Positions 22,701 through 37,700 of a stretch of 64,000 bases of DNA are shown here, piece after piece (the stretch's first letter is position 1; each line of letters starts with the position of its first letter). Source of the stretch: Syngnathus acus (Eukaryota > Chordata > Actinopteri > Syngnathiformes > Syngnathidae); NCBI RefSeq assembly GCF_901709675.1, contig NC_051097.1, positions 3,772,539 through 3,836,538 on the forward strand, given 5' to 3'. The notes below the pieces were generated by a model that saw only the letters and a program-made list of their open reading frames with translations, was not told the DNA's origin and did not search any database. The translations under genes were made by a program, and so were the position numbers.

Positions 22701-25700
22701 TATTGCGCATAGATTTTTGCTATTAGTGGCAAGACTCTGTCGCTATCCCCCATGAATATTAAGGGAACAAAAAATAATGTACATTTTTGGTAGGGTGTAT
22801 TTCTCTGGTGCTTCCGCAAGTGACGATTTGTTTGTCTCCTTCTCATGTTCAGTGAGTTTTGTCTGTCTGTCTAGAGAGAGACAGAGAGCGAGAGCGATGT
22901 ATAGATAGATGTAAATACTATACAATATAGAAAAAATGTGAATGTTGATTAACTTGTGATAATGTTAATTTTTTAAAGAGAATTAAATTATTAAAGGTAA
23001 AGTCAAGTCCCAATGATCGTCACACACACACATCTGGGTGCGGTGAAATTTGTCCTCTGCATTTAACCCATCCCCGTGTGATTTTGATCCATCCCCTGGG
23101 GGAGAGGGGAGCAGTGAGCAGCAGCGGTGCCACGCTCGGGAATCATTTGGTGATCTAACCCCCCAATTCCATCCAATTTAATTAATTTGAATTAATTGTC
23201 ACATACGGCAGAGCGTTGGTTAGCACATCCGCCACAGTTCAGAGGGTGCGAGTTCAATTCCACCTCTGGCCCTCCCTGTGTGGAGTTAGCATGTTCTGCC
23301 TGAGTCCGGGCCCTCCCGGTTTCCTCCCACATCCCAAAAACATGATTGGTAGGCTGATTGAGCACTCCAAATTGCCCGTAGGTGTGAGTGAGAGTGCGGA
23401 TGAGTTTTCCGTCTCTGTGTGCCCTGCGATTGGCTGGCAACCGGTTCAGGGTGTCCCCCGCCTACTGCTCGATGACTGCTGGGATAGGCTCCAGCATGCC
23501 TGCGATCCCCGTGGGGACAGGCGGTGCAGAAAATAGATGGATGGATTTTCAATACACACCAGTATCAGTTTATCAAAATGATACAACTGTGAAGATGACT
23601 TAATTTCGAATGCAATGTTTAGCCAGACCATTCCAGTTCCTCAAGTGACCCCCAATTTCTAAATTTATATTCACCAGACAATGCAACATTAAATGAAATA
23701 CTGTACAGGTTTGGAAAAATGCTGTCAGACTCACCTTGCCCTCGCACACCCACACAGCTCTGTCTTGCTGCTCCCGAATTGAATCTTTCACGCTGCCATA
23801 CCACGCATCGTTGGCCGAGTTGAGGTCGATTGCGTCTGAATGGGATAAGAATTTGTTTGTTCTTGTGGGCATTATTTAGACATTACATGATTTTTTTCTG
23901 ATTACAGCTGTAATAATTAGGTGTGCTTGAGTTCATCCAAATTACTAGAATAAGTAGAAAAGTAACACAACATACCAGTGAAAAGGTGTGAGTATGTCTT
24001 TCTCAGCTTAATGGCCTGCTCATAAAGTTTGCGTGCACTGCGGGTGGATCCAGGCAAAAGGCGGTTCCTCATGGTCTTGACTCCTTGCTTGCTGTCTGGA
24101 TTCAGGAAAATGACGATGGGATACCACTGGGTGTAATTCAAGGTGTCGACAGCTTTGGGAGTCACATCCAGCAGCGCGTGACAGTTCTTAGGGACAAAGG
24201 TTTCAATGTTAGTCCAAGGTGAATCAACATGCTAAAGCAGCATTTTCTCAAAAACCATACCTGTTCAATAATTTGGCGAATTGTGTTAAGTCGCACAACT
24301 CCAGATGATTTCTCGCTTCCTGCATCCTTTGGCTCGGTTTCTTTTAACAGGAAATATCACAGAATTCAAAAAAGGAGAATGGGGTGTCTTAATGTACTCT
24401 TTTCTCTAACTGAGATGCACAGGGTCTGTCCCAGCACATAAAATGTAAACACTTACTAGCAACGATGAACTCATTAGGCATGTCGTTAGCTAGTTTTTCA
24501 TTCACAGCGTCAGAGATGGGCCCAAATATGACCACGGGTCTCCTGAAGCCAGCTGAAAAACAATAAGTAGCCATTGGTCAGCAAATTCCAAGCAGGAATT
24601 CCTCTAGCTCAAAGTTCGGGCACCTTCACGCAGGACAACTCTTTCATAGGCTGGAAATCGTGTAGTGACTGGCGCTGCACTCAGATCCTCTCGACTCTTG
24701 CGAAGATCTTTTTTCTTAGCTGCTCTTTGTCCTCGAAGCCTCCAGAAGTCTCCTCTGTCGTTACCTGATGCAGCTCGTGCAGCATTCTGGACGTTAGACA
24801 TTTGCTCGGCTCTAGGATGTCAAACAAAAGCGCTTTAGCCGCCTCCATTTTTTGGGGGTGGACAAATGTTTCATGTTTCCAGCTGACACGTGAACAAATG
24901 GTGCTTCAACCTTATTAAAGGCCAGCTGCTCCAAAGAGAATGAATGATAACGTTTTCTACCTTCCACAAGACTACACAAACCTGCTTTTATTGGGAATGA
25001 TGCCCTTCTCCAGCAACTGGTTTTCTTTGTTTGTACGGACCGCCAGCCAGTTTCCCAGCTTGCCATCGTAGAGTGTGTCAGTAACTTTGAAGATTTCGCC
25101 TCTGGTGAAAGGGAGACTCTGAGGAGCCTCTTTCTCATACTCAAAATGGGTCCTAATGAAAAAGGAGTCACCTCTGCCAGATGCTAAAATGTCTTTATAT
25201 ACTGAAGAAGAAAAAAAAAGCAAATGGAGAGAATGTTATTTTGATCTTAGGCATAGATGGCAAAGATTTAAAACCCTAAACTGCCATTAAATAAATAGCA
25301 TCTTTGTACATTTTTGAAAAACCTCTCCTCAATGATTATCTGCCAAGACCTTAGAGTAGAGATATTTGACATACAGGTAGGCAATACCTTCTGGTTTGCT
25401 CTGTGCAAGAATGGTCACATCCTCTCCTTTGGGAATCTCCAGGAGATAAAGCACTGCATCCTCACGGACCATACCCCTAAAGTCTACGTTATTCACCTGT
25501 AACACCAATGACGCTTAATTCTAACGTTGCTTTTTACTGATTCAGCAATAAATTATGATGTCATTTTAACATATTAATGATGTTATGCTTGATTCTTTTT
25601 CAGATATTGATAGTCTATTGCGTGATCTTAAAAAAGCAAATGTCACCTTCACAAGCTGATCCCCAGTACGAAGACCTTCCTGTTCAGCTGCACTATCTTC

Positions 25701-28700
25701 TTGAACTCCCGCAATAAAGATACCGACATCATTCCCTCCTGCAAGTCTCATACCAACACTTTCTCCTTTCTGAAAACGGACCATCAATGTGTTTGGCCTG
25801 GAAAATGGAAACAAGAAATGATCTAAAATAGAACTTATGAAAGAGTTGAAATGTGACCCAAATATCAAGAATATCAGATACTGACCCGTATACTTCCTGG
25901 TCGTCGGTGCTTGGCTTCAGTGGAACTTTGGGAGGAGCGTGAAGCTTTGGGCCAACTGCAATTTCTTTGAATCACAACAATACACATAAATTATGTGTGA
26001 AACTTTGTATTTTGAATGTTGGGAAGTTAAAAAAAAAAAAGTTTACTTGGTGGGGTTTGTGGACGAGACTCCTCTCTCTCAGGAGGCGGCGGGGGGGTGT
26101 CTTCCACAGCTCGCTCAAGACCTTTGAATGGGGTTGGCATAGCACCCATTTTGGCCAGCCTATTAGGTGGATCCTCTCTAGTAACAAAAAAAATTCAAAT
26201 TATTCGCCATACTGGTTTACAGGTGATAGAAAGCCCACGTTTATCAACACAGCAAAGTCATACTGTCACATAGTCGTTTTAGGGAATATGGTCTCTAGAA
26301 TTATTATTGCCCCAGAAAAACCTTTGTGTTGTATTTGACTCGAATTACCAAAGGAGAGCAAGACTTTTCTGACAGTGAGATACTGAACCTTGGTTTCTCT
26401 CGAAGCCGCTCATTGGATGAGTGCGAAGACAGGTCCGAATGATGGCCTCGTCTTTCATCTTGTGGCGAGTAGGAGCGATATGACTCGATCTCAGAAATAT
26501 CTGCAACATATAGACGTACACAACTTGACAACTCTAGTGAGAACGAGATGTTGAGAGCCTTCAGTCAAAAAATTTATCTTATGACAGAAAACAGAGAAAA
26601 CAAAAACGTTTTATTTAAAACAACGTAAGTCAGGCATGCAAGACAAAAACAAAATACTGCTTGCTGGTTGAAGATTGAGTTTAAGTTCTCAAATTACAGA
26701 TATTGTAAAGGTGTTTAATTATGATAAAAATGTTATTGCAAATATAAAAAGAGATCTGATTGTATTTCAGAGGTTAACACAGAGGTGCACCGCTACTCCA
26801 TTAGTGGATGTACTTACAATGATTTGATTTTAGGATCTAAAAATCACTACACACACACCAAAAGGCCCTATTGATTTTCCAAGCAAGGAACCACATGGTG
26901 TGAACCCTCACATGATGAAATTCTGTCATATCCAACAGCAGGATTATGGTGGTGGATTAATTCACCCTGCCAAAGGCGGGTGAGAACCTTCACATACACA
27001 CAAACACAGTCACACACAGTCCCAAAAACAGACAAAGTGGGTCACAGGTCCTCTGGCTATTCCACCCTCCCCGCAGATGTTTGGTGAGCAAAAACATCCA
27101 TTCACACCACTTATCTAGGTTGGATTGAACCAATCACAGCACAATTCCAGGTCACGTGACGTTTCAACAAGGTATAAGAGAGATTTCTCACAAAGGTGAG
27201 GATATAATGAGAATTGTTTGGCTCCTTTTGTTAGCTCATAGTGTGAGGTTTTGCTTTGTGAAAACTGAGAAGGTAAATAATACTATACAGTAAACTGATG
27301 TGAAGTAAAATTTTTATTCAATGATGGGGAAAAACACCATTACACGAATGCACAGATGCAACATTCCACATTTGATTGTCATGTAGTTGATATGTTGAAG
27401 GGGTTGGGTTATACATGGCGATGACAGCCACGTTTGTTCTACACTGGATAGGACCTGCTGCTTTTCAGTTTCAAGTATCTCTCACCATCAAGCTCTGAGT
27501 CGCTGTCGACCATCGGGGGGACTCGGATCAGCACTTGCTGCCTGTCTCTCTGGACCACCAGCTGCAGCTTCCCACGAGACTTCTCGATCAGCCTCCCTGC
27601 GTCGCTGAGAGACAGGTTTTCAGTCGCTGTTCCGTTGATCTGACATTGGAAATGAGAATCACACACTTATTACGACACCAGTTACTTTTTGCCCCCTCTC
27701 ATTTGTAGTGTCCTTGGGTGTCCTATATATAAAAGGCAATCATGATAATAATTATCTGCAGTGAAAGTAGGGAGCAGGTGGAGGGAAATTTAGAGAGGTG
27801 GAGAGGAGAGGAATGAAGATAAGCCAAAAGAAGACAGAATACATCTGCGTAAATGAGAGGGATTCAAGTGGAATGGTGAGGCTACAGGGAGTAGAGACAC
27901 TTAGGGTCAACAGTCCAGAATAACGGAGAGTATGGAAAAGAGGTGAAGAAGCGCATCCAAGCAGGGTGGAACGGGTGGAGAAAAGTGGCTGGGGTGATGT
28001 GTGATAAAAGAGTATCAGCAAAAATGAAGGGAAAGGTGTGTAGGTCAGTGGTGAGACCAGCGATGCAGTATGGTTTTAGAGACAGTGGCACTGGGGAAAA
28101 GACAGAAGGCAGAGCTGGAGGTGGCAGAGATGAAGATGCTGAGGTTCTCTTTGGGAGTGACACGGTTGGATAAGATCAGGAACGAGTGCATCAGAGGGAC
28201 AGCGCATGTTAGGTGTTTCGTAGATAAAGCCAAAGAGGTCAGACTGAGATGGTTCGGACATGTTCAGTTGAGGGATAGTGAATATATTGGTAGAAGGAGG
28301 CTGAGGATGGAACCACCAGGCAGGGGGTCAAAAGGAAAACCAAAGAGGAGTTTTATGGCTGGAGTGAAAGAGGACATGAAGTTAGTTGGGGTCGGAGAAG
28401 AGGATTCATAGGATACGGTGAGATGGAAACAGATGGTTCGCTGTGGCGACACCTGAGGGGAAAAGCCGAAAGGATAAGAAGATGAAGATGCGAAGAGTCT
28501 GTGGCTTGAAATGGGACTTTGAAATAGGAGAAATGCTTTCGCACCTTGAGAATTATGTCCCCCTCTTGAAGGTTCCCATCTCTGCTGGCAAGCCCTGTGC
28601 TGGTCATCTCTTTGATAAAGAGCTGACTGCCCAGTCGAAGGCCATACTCTGGAATACAAAATAACAAGCATGGCTGTGAAATACAATTAAAAAAATACAC

Positions 28701-31700
28701 GTCAAGCCCTGCATAGAGCATACATTACAAAAAGGCAATAAAGAGGTATCTTTGCGTCTCACCTTCGTTAGGCCGATTCTTCAGCAGCAGAACATTCAGA
28801 GGTTTCTCCAGTGGCTCCAGTTCACGAGCAGGACGTGGCATAGGGATGGGCATGGCGGCAGGTGACGGTGAACGCTCCAACCGATCCCTGCTAGCCCCTT
28901 TCTTAATAGGCTCATCATATTTCCTCGAGTCACTCGGATTTCGTTCTCGTCCTCGCTCGAAGCTGTGGTTACGTCCGTGGTTGCGTCCCGGGCTATGACT
29001 GTCCCGTCTGTAACGCTGCTCAGGGCTGTTTGTGCGGTCTAGTGCACGGTCGCTACGATAGCGTCGATCTGGGCTATAGTCACGGTCGAGAGCTCGCTCA
29101 CTCCGGTAGCGCCGATCAGGACTGTGGTCTCGGTCTAAAGTGCGCTCGCTCCGGTACCTTTTGTCCGGGCTATAGTCACGGTTGAGTGTGTGATCGCTCC
29201 TATGATGGCGGTCGGGGCTACGTTCTCTGTCCAAGGTGCGACCTCTGCTACCGTCTCTCCTGTATTGCTGGTCGGGACTCCGGTCTCTGTCTGTACTCCT
29301 GCCCCGTTCTCGTCGGTCATAGTTCCTGTCATAATCACGCTCACGGGTTTGGTAGCCAGAATCCATATAGCCACCTTGCTCCCTCTCCAGGCTGTGGTCC
29401 TGCCTGTTACTATACACACTGCGGCCGTCCTGGTCGTAGTTGTAATCTTCAGCGTAATCATTGTTGAAAACTCTATCATCAGGTGATGCAGGACGATTCA
29501 GGAGATTTACAGGAACCTTTCTTGGTCTCTTAACGATCTGTAAGTTCACACAAAAGTACAACAATTTTTCCTTAATCAACTAACAATTCTGTTCGGAAAT
29601 GTCACAGTCACAAGGTATATAAATCAGGAGGGGGTATTTATGTCCAGAATGGGAAATGAAACGGTTTTCTGGTAACTGAGAAACGGTAACACAATTTCAG
29701 TCGCTTGATATTTCTTTTTCAACATTGAGGTTATTCTTTTCAGTATGGCAAAATACAATATACTACTATACATGAGTTTTCTTTATTCTTAACTTTTACG
29801 AAGATGAGCTGTGATTTGGAAACAATCGGAAAATGAGGGTATGTGACAATGCGATGGCCTGGTTCAGAACCTTTGTTCTAGTTTGTGTATACAGCAGATA
29901 TTAAATGGAGCCTTTGTTGTTGACCTTTTCTTTGAGAACTGTTGACGCGATTGTAAATTGGTCCAAAACGCCTGGCAGATGAGACAGGTAAATTTCTCAG
30001 GAATGTTCAAATAAGCTTTGCTCTGAATTGCTGTTACTTTTTCCTTTGATACAATTACATACAATACAATTAACAAACTACACAAATATCAAGTCCCAGA
30101 TCAAATGTTATGCATATAACAGTGTGGGAAAAGGTATTTTGATTGCATGGTTCCTTTAAGATAAAATTCAAGGCAGAGAATTGAGGCATAAATATACAAA
30201 AAAAAAAACAGCTTCACTTACGATTTTCGCAACTTTTCCACACTTTCTGAGGGTTTGCACGGCGAAGGAATGAATGACCCCATCCATGGGAATAGCATTC
30301 ACCTGCACCACTCGGTCATTCTCACTAAACATAATAGAGATGAAACATGAGTGAAACTCATGAAGTATATTATTTTATGTGCGAGTTGTGCAAAATGGTT
30401 CGTCAATTTCAATAACAAACAACAAAAGGATGATAGAGAAGCCAAGTTGAGTAATACCATCTGCTTTTCAAACAAATTACTCATCAACGTGATCAAAATG
30501 GAGGATCCGGCATGTCTGTGCCTGTTCCTGCTGTGAACCATTAGATTGGTGTCTCTGAGTGAGGAAGTGGGACACGCTTATAGATTGTTTTTGTGACAAT
30601 CGATAATGCCCTTGACTGATGACACATACCATGGTAAGAATCCAGAGAGCAGGCAGCTGTTGATAAAAGTACTACTACTCTTTGTAATGCAAATATTTTG
30701 GACAGCTACTGGTGATTACCGTAATTTTCGGACTATAAGTCGCACCGGAGTATAAGTCGCACCAGCCATAAAATGCCCAAAAAAGTGAAAAAAAACCATA
30801 TATATGTATATAAATCGCTCCTGAGTATAAGTCGCCCCCCCACCCAAACTATGAAAAAAAACCGCGACTTATAGTCCGAAAATTACGGTAAATAAATGAG
30901 CTGTTGGGTAACTGATGACTCTACAACTACAACGTTTGGATAATGTAGTATAACGCACGCTTTAAGGAATGAAATAGCAATACACACAACAACAAGCCGT
31001 CAGCTGGTCCTCCCTGGAGGACGTCAGACACCACTATGGATGTCTCACCACTCTCCTCATTTGGATTGTCTCGCCCTCCTGATACAGCGATGCCGAAGCC
31101 CATCTTTGGATCCTGAGACACAAGAAAATCAAACCTGATAATCTGGCTGAAGTCAGATCTATTTTATTTGCATTCCTGCATGTGTGAGGGAGTCAGAGTG
31201 AGAGAAAAAAAAACTGTTGAATAATCCTTGTGGTGTGTGTCAGCTCCCGCTGTATTATTGTAGCTGTATTTGATTGTGATAGATGTTAAAAGGGATTTTT
31301 GTCCATGTGTCGTATTTTTCAGACTAAAAGTCGCTCCGGAATATACATCGCATTAGCCATAAAATGCACAATAAAGTGAAAAAAAAAAACCATATAAGTC
31401 ACACCGGAGTATAAATCGCATTTTGGGGGAAATTTATTCGACAAAATCCAACACCAAGAACAGACACGAACGAGCAACAACAGGCTAAACGATGTGGTAT
31501 ACTAACGTGACACAAATAACTACATCGCGGATTTTTGAATTTTGAACATTTGTGAATAATTTCACATATAAGTCGCTCCTGAGTATAAGTCGCCCCCCCA
31601 ACCAAAACTATGAAAAAAAAAACGTGATTTATAGTCCGAAAAATACGGGAATTACATTCACAAGCACTACAGCCACATATGCACTTCAGAGCTCTTGTTT

Positions 31701-34700
31701 TCATTGTAATTGTGTTTCGTGCATTTGTGATTAAAAGCCGTGCTAATCTGAAGACTCATGACGTTACCAAGTGCTTAACGAAAGGTGAAACATGTCCAAA
31801 AGGTGTGAACAAACCGACCCAGTAAAAGCCTTTCGCCGTGTTGCGGCTTTCAGTCTACCTGCCACTGTTCCAGATTGCACTGATGAGATTAGTTCAGAGA
31901 TTTGACAAACCCTTTCGCTTTATCCCTTCCATCTGTACATAAAAAACACTATTCATTCAATCCCCTCTATCTTGAGCAGATGGCCAATGCTGACAGTGGG
32001 AGTGTGGAAGTGAACACGCTTCTATTTGCTGATAAAGTACAGCACATTTAAACATTAGATACATTTGTCGTGATGCACGAAGTCGGATTTAGAATCGTGA
32101 AATACATTTTAAAGGCATACAAGTGTGCTTTCTGTGGGTGTGCTATAATCTGTGTCCAGTCGAACATGACATATTGGTATATTCACCATGAGCGGTCTTA
32201 CAGGGTGGCAAGAGGTGGGAGCTGCCATCTCTGCTAAATGCCTAGCAATCCCAATTGCCAATCTTACTGCTGGCAATGAATATATTGAAGCTAAATTCAT
32301 AATTGTTTTATAAATGTTTTGGATATTATGTTTTAATGACCACTTAGATGTCAACATTAAGATACATACATATGATATTCACGTGACATGAAAATAAAGC
32401 TTACCAGAGAACGCAGAAGAACTTTACCGTTTAAGCTTGCTATTGTTTAATAGGATTCACAGCATGTAGACTTGGATGATTCCCCAAAGAGACTTATTCT
32501 AACACATGGCAGAAGAGAATAAAAGAAGGTGTAGGGAGCTGCATGGACAGATGGATGTGAATGGTTTTAGATCTGGAGGTCAAATGCCTGTAATAGAGGA
32601 CTTTTTTTCAACCCACTAAATCTGCTTTTCTGGTTAAAATGGACCATAGCACAAGACAATAGGCTCATCATGAGGATTAACCAAGATCAACTCTCTGCTC
32701 TCGCAGTACAGAAAACAATTGACACACTGACCTTGTGGAATGTTAATTGCTTGCTGGAGAAATGTCTGAGTCAAACATCAAACACAGTGCTCACACTACT
32801 CTTACAACACATATTTGGAATGTGATATAAAAACATCTACCATACACTTTTTATTATGTACAGTCATCCCTTGCTATGTCACGGACTCACTGCTTCACAG
32901 ATTTTTTTCACAGTGCATTGGCTTCAGATGACTACAGAGCAGAGTCAGGCTGCAGAGGCGCACTATATAGTACCTACTGATGATTAAAATACTTATTTTA
33001 CTGTAGTTATCTGGAAAAAAATATTTACTTCTCTTTGTTAAACAAATGCTTGGGCCTGAAAACAAGTTTAGTCCTTTGGTCTCAATGTTATACCAGTATA
33101 ATAATGGTAAAGGTTTCGACTTCACGGATATCACCTATCACGGTTTTTTTTCGGAACGTAACCCCAGCGAAAAATGAGGGATTACTGCAAAGTTATTTTG
33201 ATGTGTGGAATAAAGAGGTAGCTCTGTTGCAACGCAAATTCACAAAATTTTTATTCATGGAGTACCTTAAAATCAATGGTAGCTTAAACTAAACGCGGCA
33301 CATAATCAAATAAAAAAACAATAGGGCTGCAGCTATCAAATATATATTTTTTAGAATCGGTTATTCTTAAGATTATTCCATCATATGGGTAATAATAAAA
33401 TGACTTTGCAATATTAATTAATAACATTTGCATTTGAGGTGCAGGTATTGTTCTATTTTAGGGTCACTATCTTCATGTTTCACCTGTAACATTTAGTGTA
33501 CTGTAAGGCTTTAAATAGAGGGCCTGGCCTTGAGAGTGACGTGAATGTTGGGGAATGAGAGCAAAATGTTGTTGGGTGACTGCGTGGAGTGTAGCATTTG
33601 GCAGTTTGTGGGGGAAAAAAAATAAAAACATTTAAAACATTTGCTTTCTTACTATTTGTTCAATAAATTGACTGAAAGCACAGAGAGGGCTTTTCCTATC
33701 CTTGACCATTTGTGGGGGCAGCACAATACCTTCTATTTAGCACTGGTAGGCTGAAGGAAATTAGCTAAGCTAACTAGGAAACGATGGGGATCATAGATGT
33801 AGTTGTAGTATACAGTAATCCCTCGTTTATCGCGGATAATTGGTTCCAAAAACCACCCGCGATAAGTGAAATCCGCGAAGTACTGTACAACAAGAAGTAC
33901 TGGGCAGGCTAACGAGTTAGTGGAAAGATGCTAGTTCGCGATCGTGCTAACAAGGCGAAAACGGACTTCTAAAGGAATGTAAACGAACATTTGGAGCAAT
34001 ACTACATTGTCCTAAAGGTTAGACACGTTTCCTCAATTTAGAAGTTTTATTTTGACTTTTAAATGTTTTTTTAATTTGGAAAAAAAAAATCTGCGATGTA
34101 GTGAAGCCGCGATAAACGAAACGCGAAGTAGCGAGGGATCACTACATTATAGGGTCTCAAGGCAAGTGTAAATTTACGACAAACTTGCACATTCATTGCC
34201 ATTGAATCAACTTATGTCGACATGCAGTGGTGCATGCGACTGCAGTAATATCACTTCATGTGGAAAAATGATCCCTGCCAAGCTTCGAGGCAGAAATTGA
34301 AGGAAACAAGCTCAATCATTTTTTTTCCATTACCGTATATTGTTATTGAGATATCATTGGATCTAAATTGGGATGCAAAATATTTTCAACATCACACAGC
34401 ACTAAGATTGTCTTTAATAATAATAATATAAAAAATCCCAATAGGAGATATAACGGGAAAAAATGGGTCTGTTGAACATTTACACAAAAATCCCCAGGGA
34501 CACGGTCATGACTCAGACGTTCAGTGCTGATCTAAAAATAGTATATTTGCAGTGTCTATAATTTGTCATTTAAACAGCACAACTACTTACATCATGAATT
34601 AACCTTACCACTTCAAAATTAATATAGAAAAAACATTTGAACTTTGAGCAATACCAAAGGAATTTAATTACAGTATTTGTGTTGTAGTAAAATGAAAACC

Positions 34701-37700
34701 TGAAGTGTATCAACTATTCAAAAGTCAAAAAGTCACTAACACCTTGGTGTTTATATTATGTTTATCTATGCATTATGATTTTGACACAGATGTTGAAACA
34801 GCTGGTGTCTTAGTTTGCCTTTTGACTCATCTTCAGTGATAGAACTGAAAAAAGAAAAAAATCCACCCCACTTATTTTTATTCTCCTGTTTCTTTTTTTT
34901 CTAACCAAACAGATTAAACACATTTAGAGTCACTGTTCATTTTCTTTATCGAGTGTTATATTTCTAGAAAAAAAGATACACTCATTTTACTATTTAAGAT
35001 TCAGGTTTTCCTTTATGGAGTTTGCACATCTTCTTGTGTGGATTTTCTCGAGCGAAAGGTTAATTGAATACTAAATCAGACTTGGGTACAGTATTCGATG
35101 ACCAGTAGTTCATATCCATCTGCTGCAAAATTTGGACAAAGTCAAAATAAAATTTAAAATAAATCTGGTGCTTGTCACTCCCACTGTAGCCATAGGGAAT
35201 AATGAGAGTTATTTGTTATTTGTGTATATGTATCTGCATGCGTGTGGGTAGTATAAGCGACCAAGTGCAAGTGCAAATGTGTCTTAAAACAAAGACACAT
35301 TAGCATTGCTCTAAATGTCATCACACTTTAATGAAATCCAATAAATATGAATCCACACAGTGTAGTAATTTTTTTTTTTATGAATGTTCATTAAAAACTG
35401 ATAACGTTAACACGATATTTGTAGATTGGAACTTTGGTTCACAAATGCCACTGTCTTTGACCACATTTGTTTAGGAACAATTTTCAGACAAATATTACTT
35501 TGCCTTGTGAACTTACAGCATCACAATGGCAGTGACAAAACAGTTATTTTGTTCTATGTAAAGACATTAAATTATTCTGGAATGTGATCGAGGCTATAGT
35601 TTGCCACGTGGCACCTTGGTTAAATGAATTGCCTACCCCTGCTTAAATCAGTCAGGGTTGTTTGTCTATATGTGGCCTGCAACTGACTGGAGAACGGACC
35701 AAGATGTAGCAAGCCACTTGCCCAAACTCCGTTGGGATAGGTTCCGGTACAGGCGTGACCCTAATGAGTACAAGCAGTATAGAAAATGGGTCTGTGCCTA
35801 ATGAGTAACTGTAGCGTGATATGTCTCTTACATCTGTAGGCTGTTTGTTGGCTAACTGCAGCCTGTCAGTTTTTAATTTGATGCTCTTAGTAAATCACAA
35901 ACAGGCAGCAGCAGTCCGTGTCTAGATGTAAATAAAATAGAATGAGATGAAGTAGTGATGGACTTACCCTTTGCAGGGTCACTGTATACTGTTCCCAGAC
36001 CGTTTCCTCCATAACAGGGTTCTAGAAAGAGAAAGGCAAGATTACGTCAGTGACTTCATTCGACTTGACTGTTTAATAATGAAATACGTGATGTAATGAC
36101 AAAGGCACTTCATTAGTCTGTACCATTGTTATACAAGCAGGAGCTCTTAAAACTGCCAGTTATCTGCAGAGCCGCATCAGGGTAGACTTTGAAATTGTGA
36201 TACGACTCAAGACGAGGCTTAGCATTTTGGTTTAGTTCTTTTTTCAGTCCGCGAAAATGTCTGATGCAAGTATTCAATAACTAACATTAAAATAAATAGT
36301 TATCTGCTAAATGCGAGTATTCAAATAAGCCAAGAAAATCGCTTTTCGATAAGCTGAACATCTGATATGTTGACAATGATACAATCATAACATCGCTTTG
36401 CCATTATTAAAAACGTTGATTTCTAGCATTCCCAAGCCCATATAATTGTTATTATTGTGCACATTTTGCGCACGATTAAGAAAAAGCCGCAGGGCCGTAG
36501 GGTTTGAATTTTTTCAAACTACTCCCAAGTTACGTTTGACTATGTTAAAATTGATTTAAAACGTGACATCATTTTATAATTAACTTTCGACTCTTCCGTA
36601 GTACTCAAATTGCATGAATTCATTTGTATCCACAACCAAAAGACTGGCATTGAGCAACACCTGAAATAAAAGTTAGCCATTTTAGTCAAAACACTCACGA
36701 GTCCCTGCAGGATACGTATGGTTTTGACCGCGTGGGCCCATTTCCTGTGCAGGCTGAGGACAGTCTTCATTCCTGGCACTCTTCTCTTCCTATCGGTGTC
36801 TTTCCCTGATCACCGCCAGCGGTGCTCTGGCAAACTGATGTGCGCCACGGACTCCTCCTTGGCCACAGCTGCACAACCACCAGCTGCTCTCTCCCTGCAT
36901 CTGCCTGACTGCCGTTGACGTAAGCGTGATTCTGCTGGCCTACATTCAGCACAAATCCCAGTGTTGGTAGGCAGTGTAAACATACAGACCAACCAACGCT
37001 TGTATGGTGGGCGGTGATTAACCATCCAAGTCTGCACCAGCATCCCGACAACTAACCAGCATTTGTTTAATTTGATTTTATGCTACAAAGCAGCCAAACT
37101 ATTAGCAGGGGTGTCAAACTCGTTTTTTTCGCAAGCCGCATTGTCGTCATAGCTTCTTTCGGAGGGCCATTATGACTGTCAACCCAAATAAATGTATGAG
37201 CACCTCATATTATATACAGTAAAAGCTACAAAACAAATTGACAAATAACTCATTTTCAAATCAGACGAGTAAAAACTGGTCAAATATTTTTTTAAAAAGA
37301 TATTAAAAGTGAAGACAATTTGCAATTCTAGTAATGACACACGAATTTGATGCACAACTTGTCTTCGAGGGCCACATAAAATGATGTGGCGGGCCGTATC
37401 TGGCCCCCGGGCCTTGAGTTTGACACCCGTGCATTAGAGTGTACCGGCGTAAACAAACTAGCACAATTGATAGAATGTCAACTGGAGTTGTAAGCAAGAG
37501 ATGTGGTAGGGTTAAAAAAGAAAAGTCTGTAAAGCAATATGTTCATTGACATTACAGAACTTTGCCTTAACCCAGGCGTGTCCAAATTCCGGCCCGCGGG
37601 CCAAATCCGGCCCCCGGTCAGATTTCATACGGCCCGCAGCTTCGGTCTTATAATGTATTATTTATGGCCCGCCTGCACTGTCAAACTGAATTAAAAAAAT

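Noticed and set aside
26341-26388. Longer version of tjp2 exon 26389-26500 using donor GTAATT
   Set aside because: It leaves phase 0, while the next exon needs phase 2; the GTTCAG donor gives [12 protein letters not shown], matching ZO-2.
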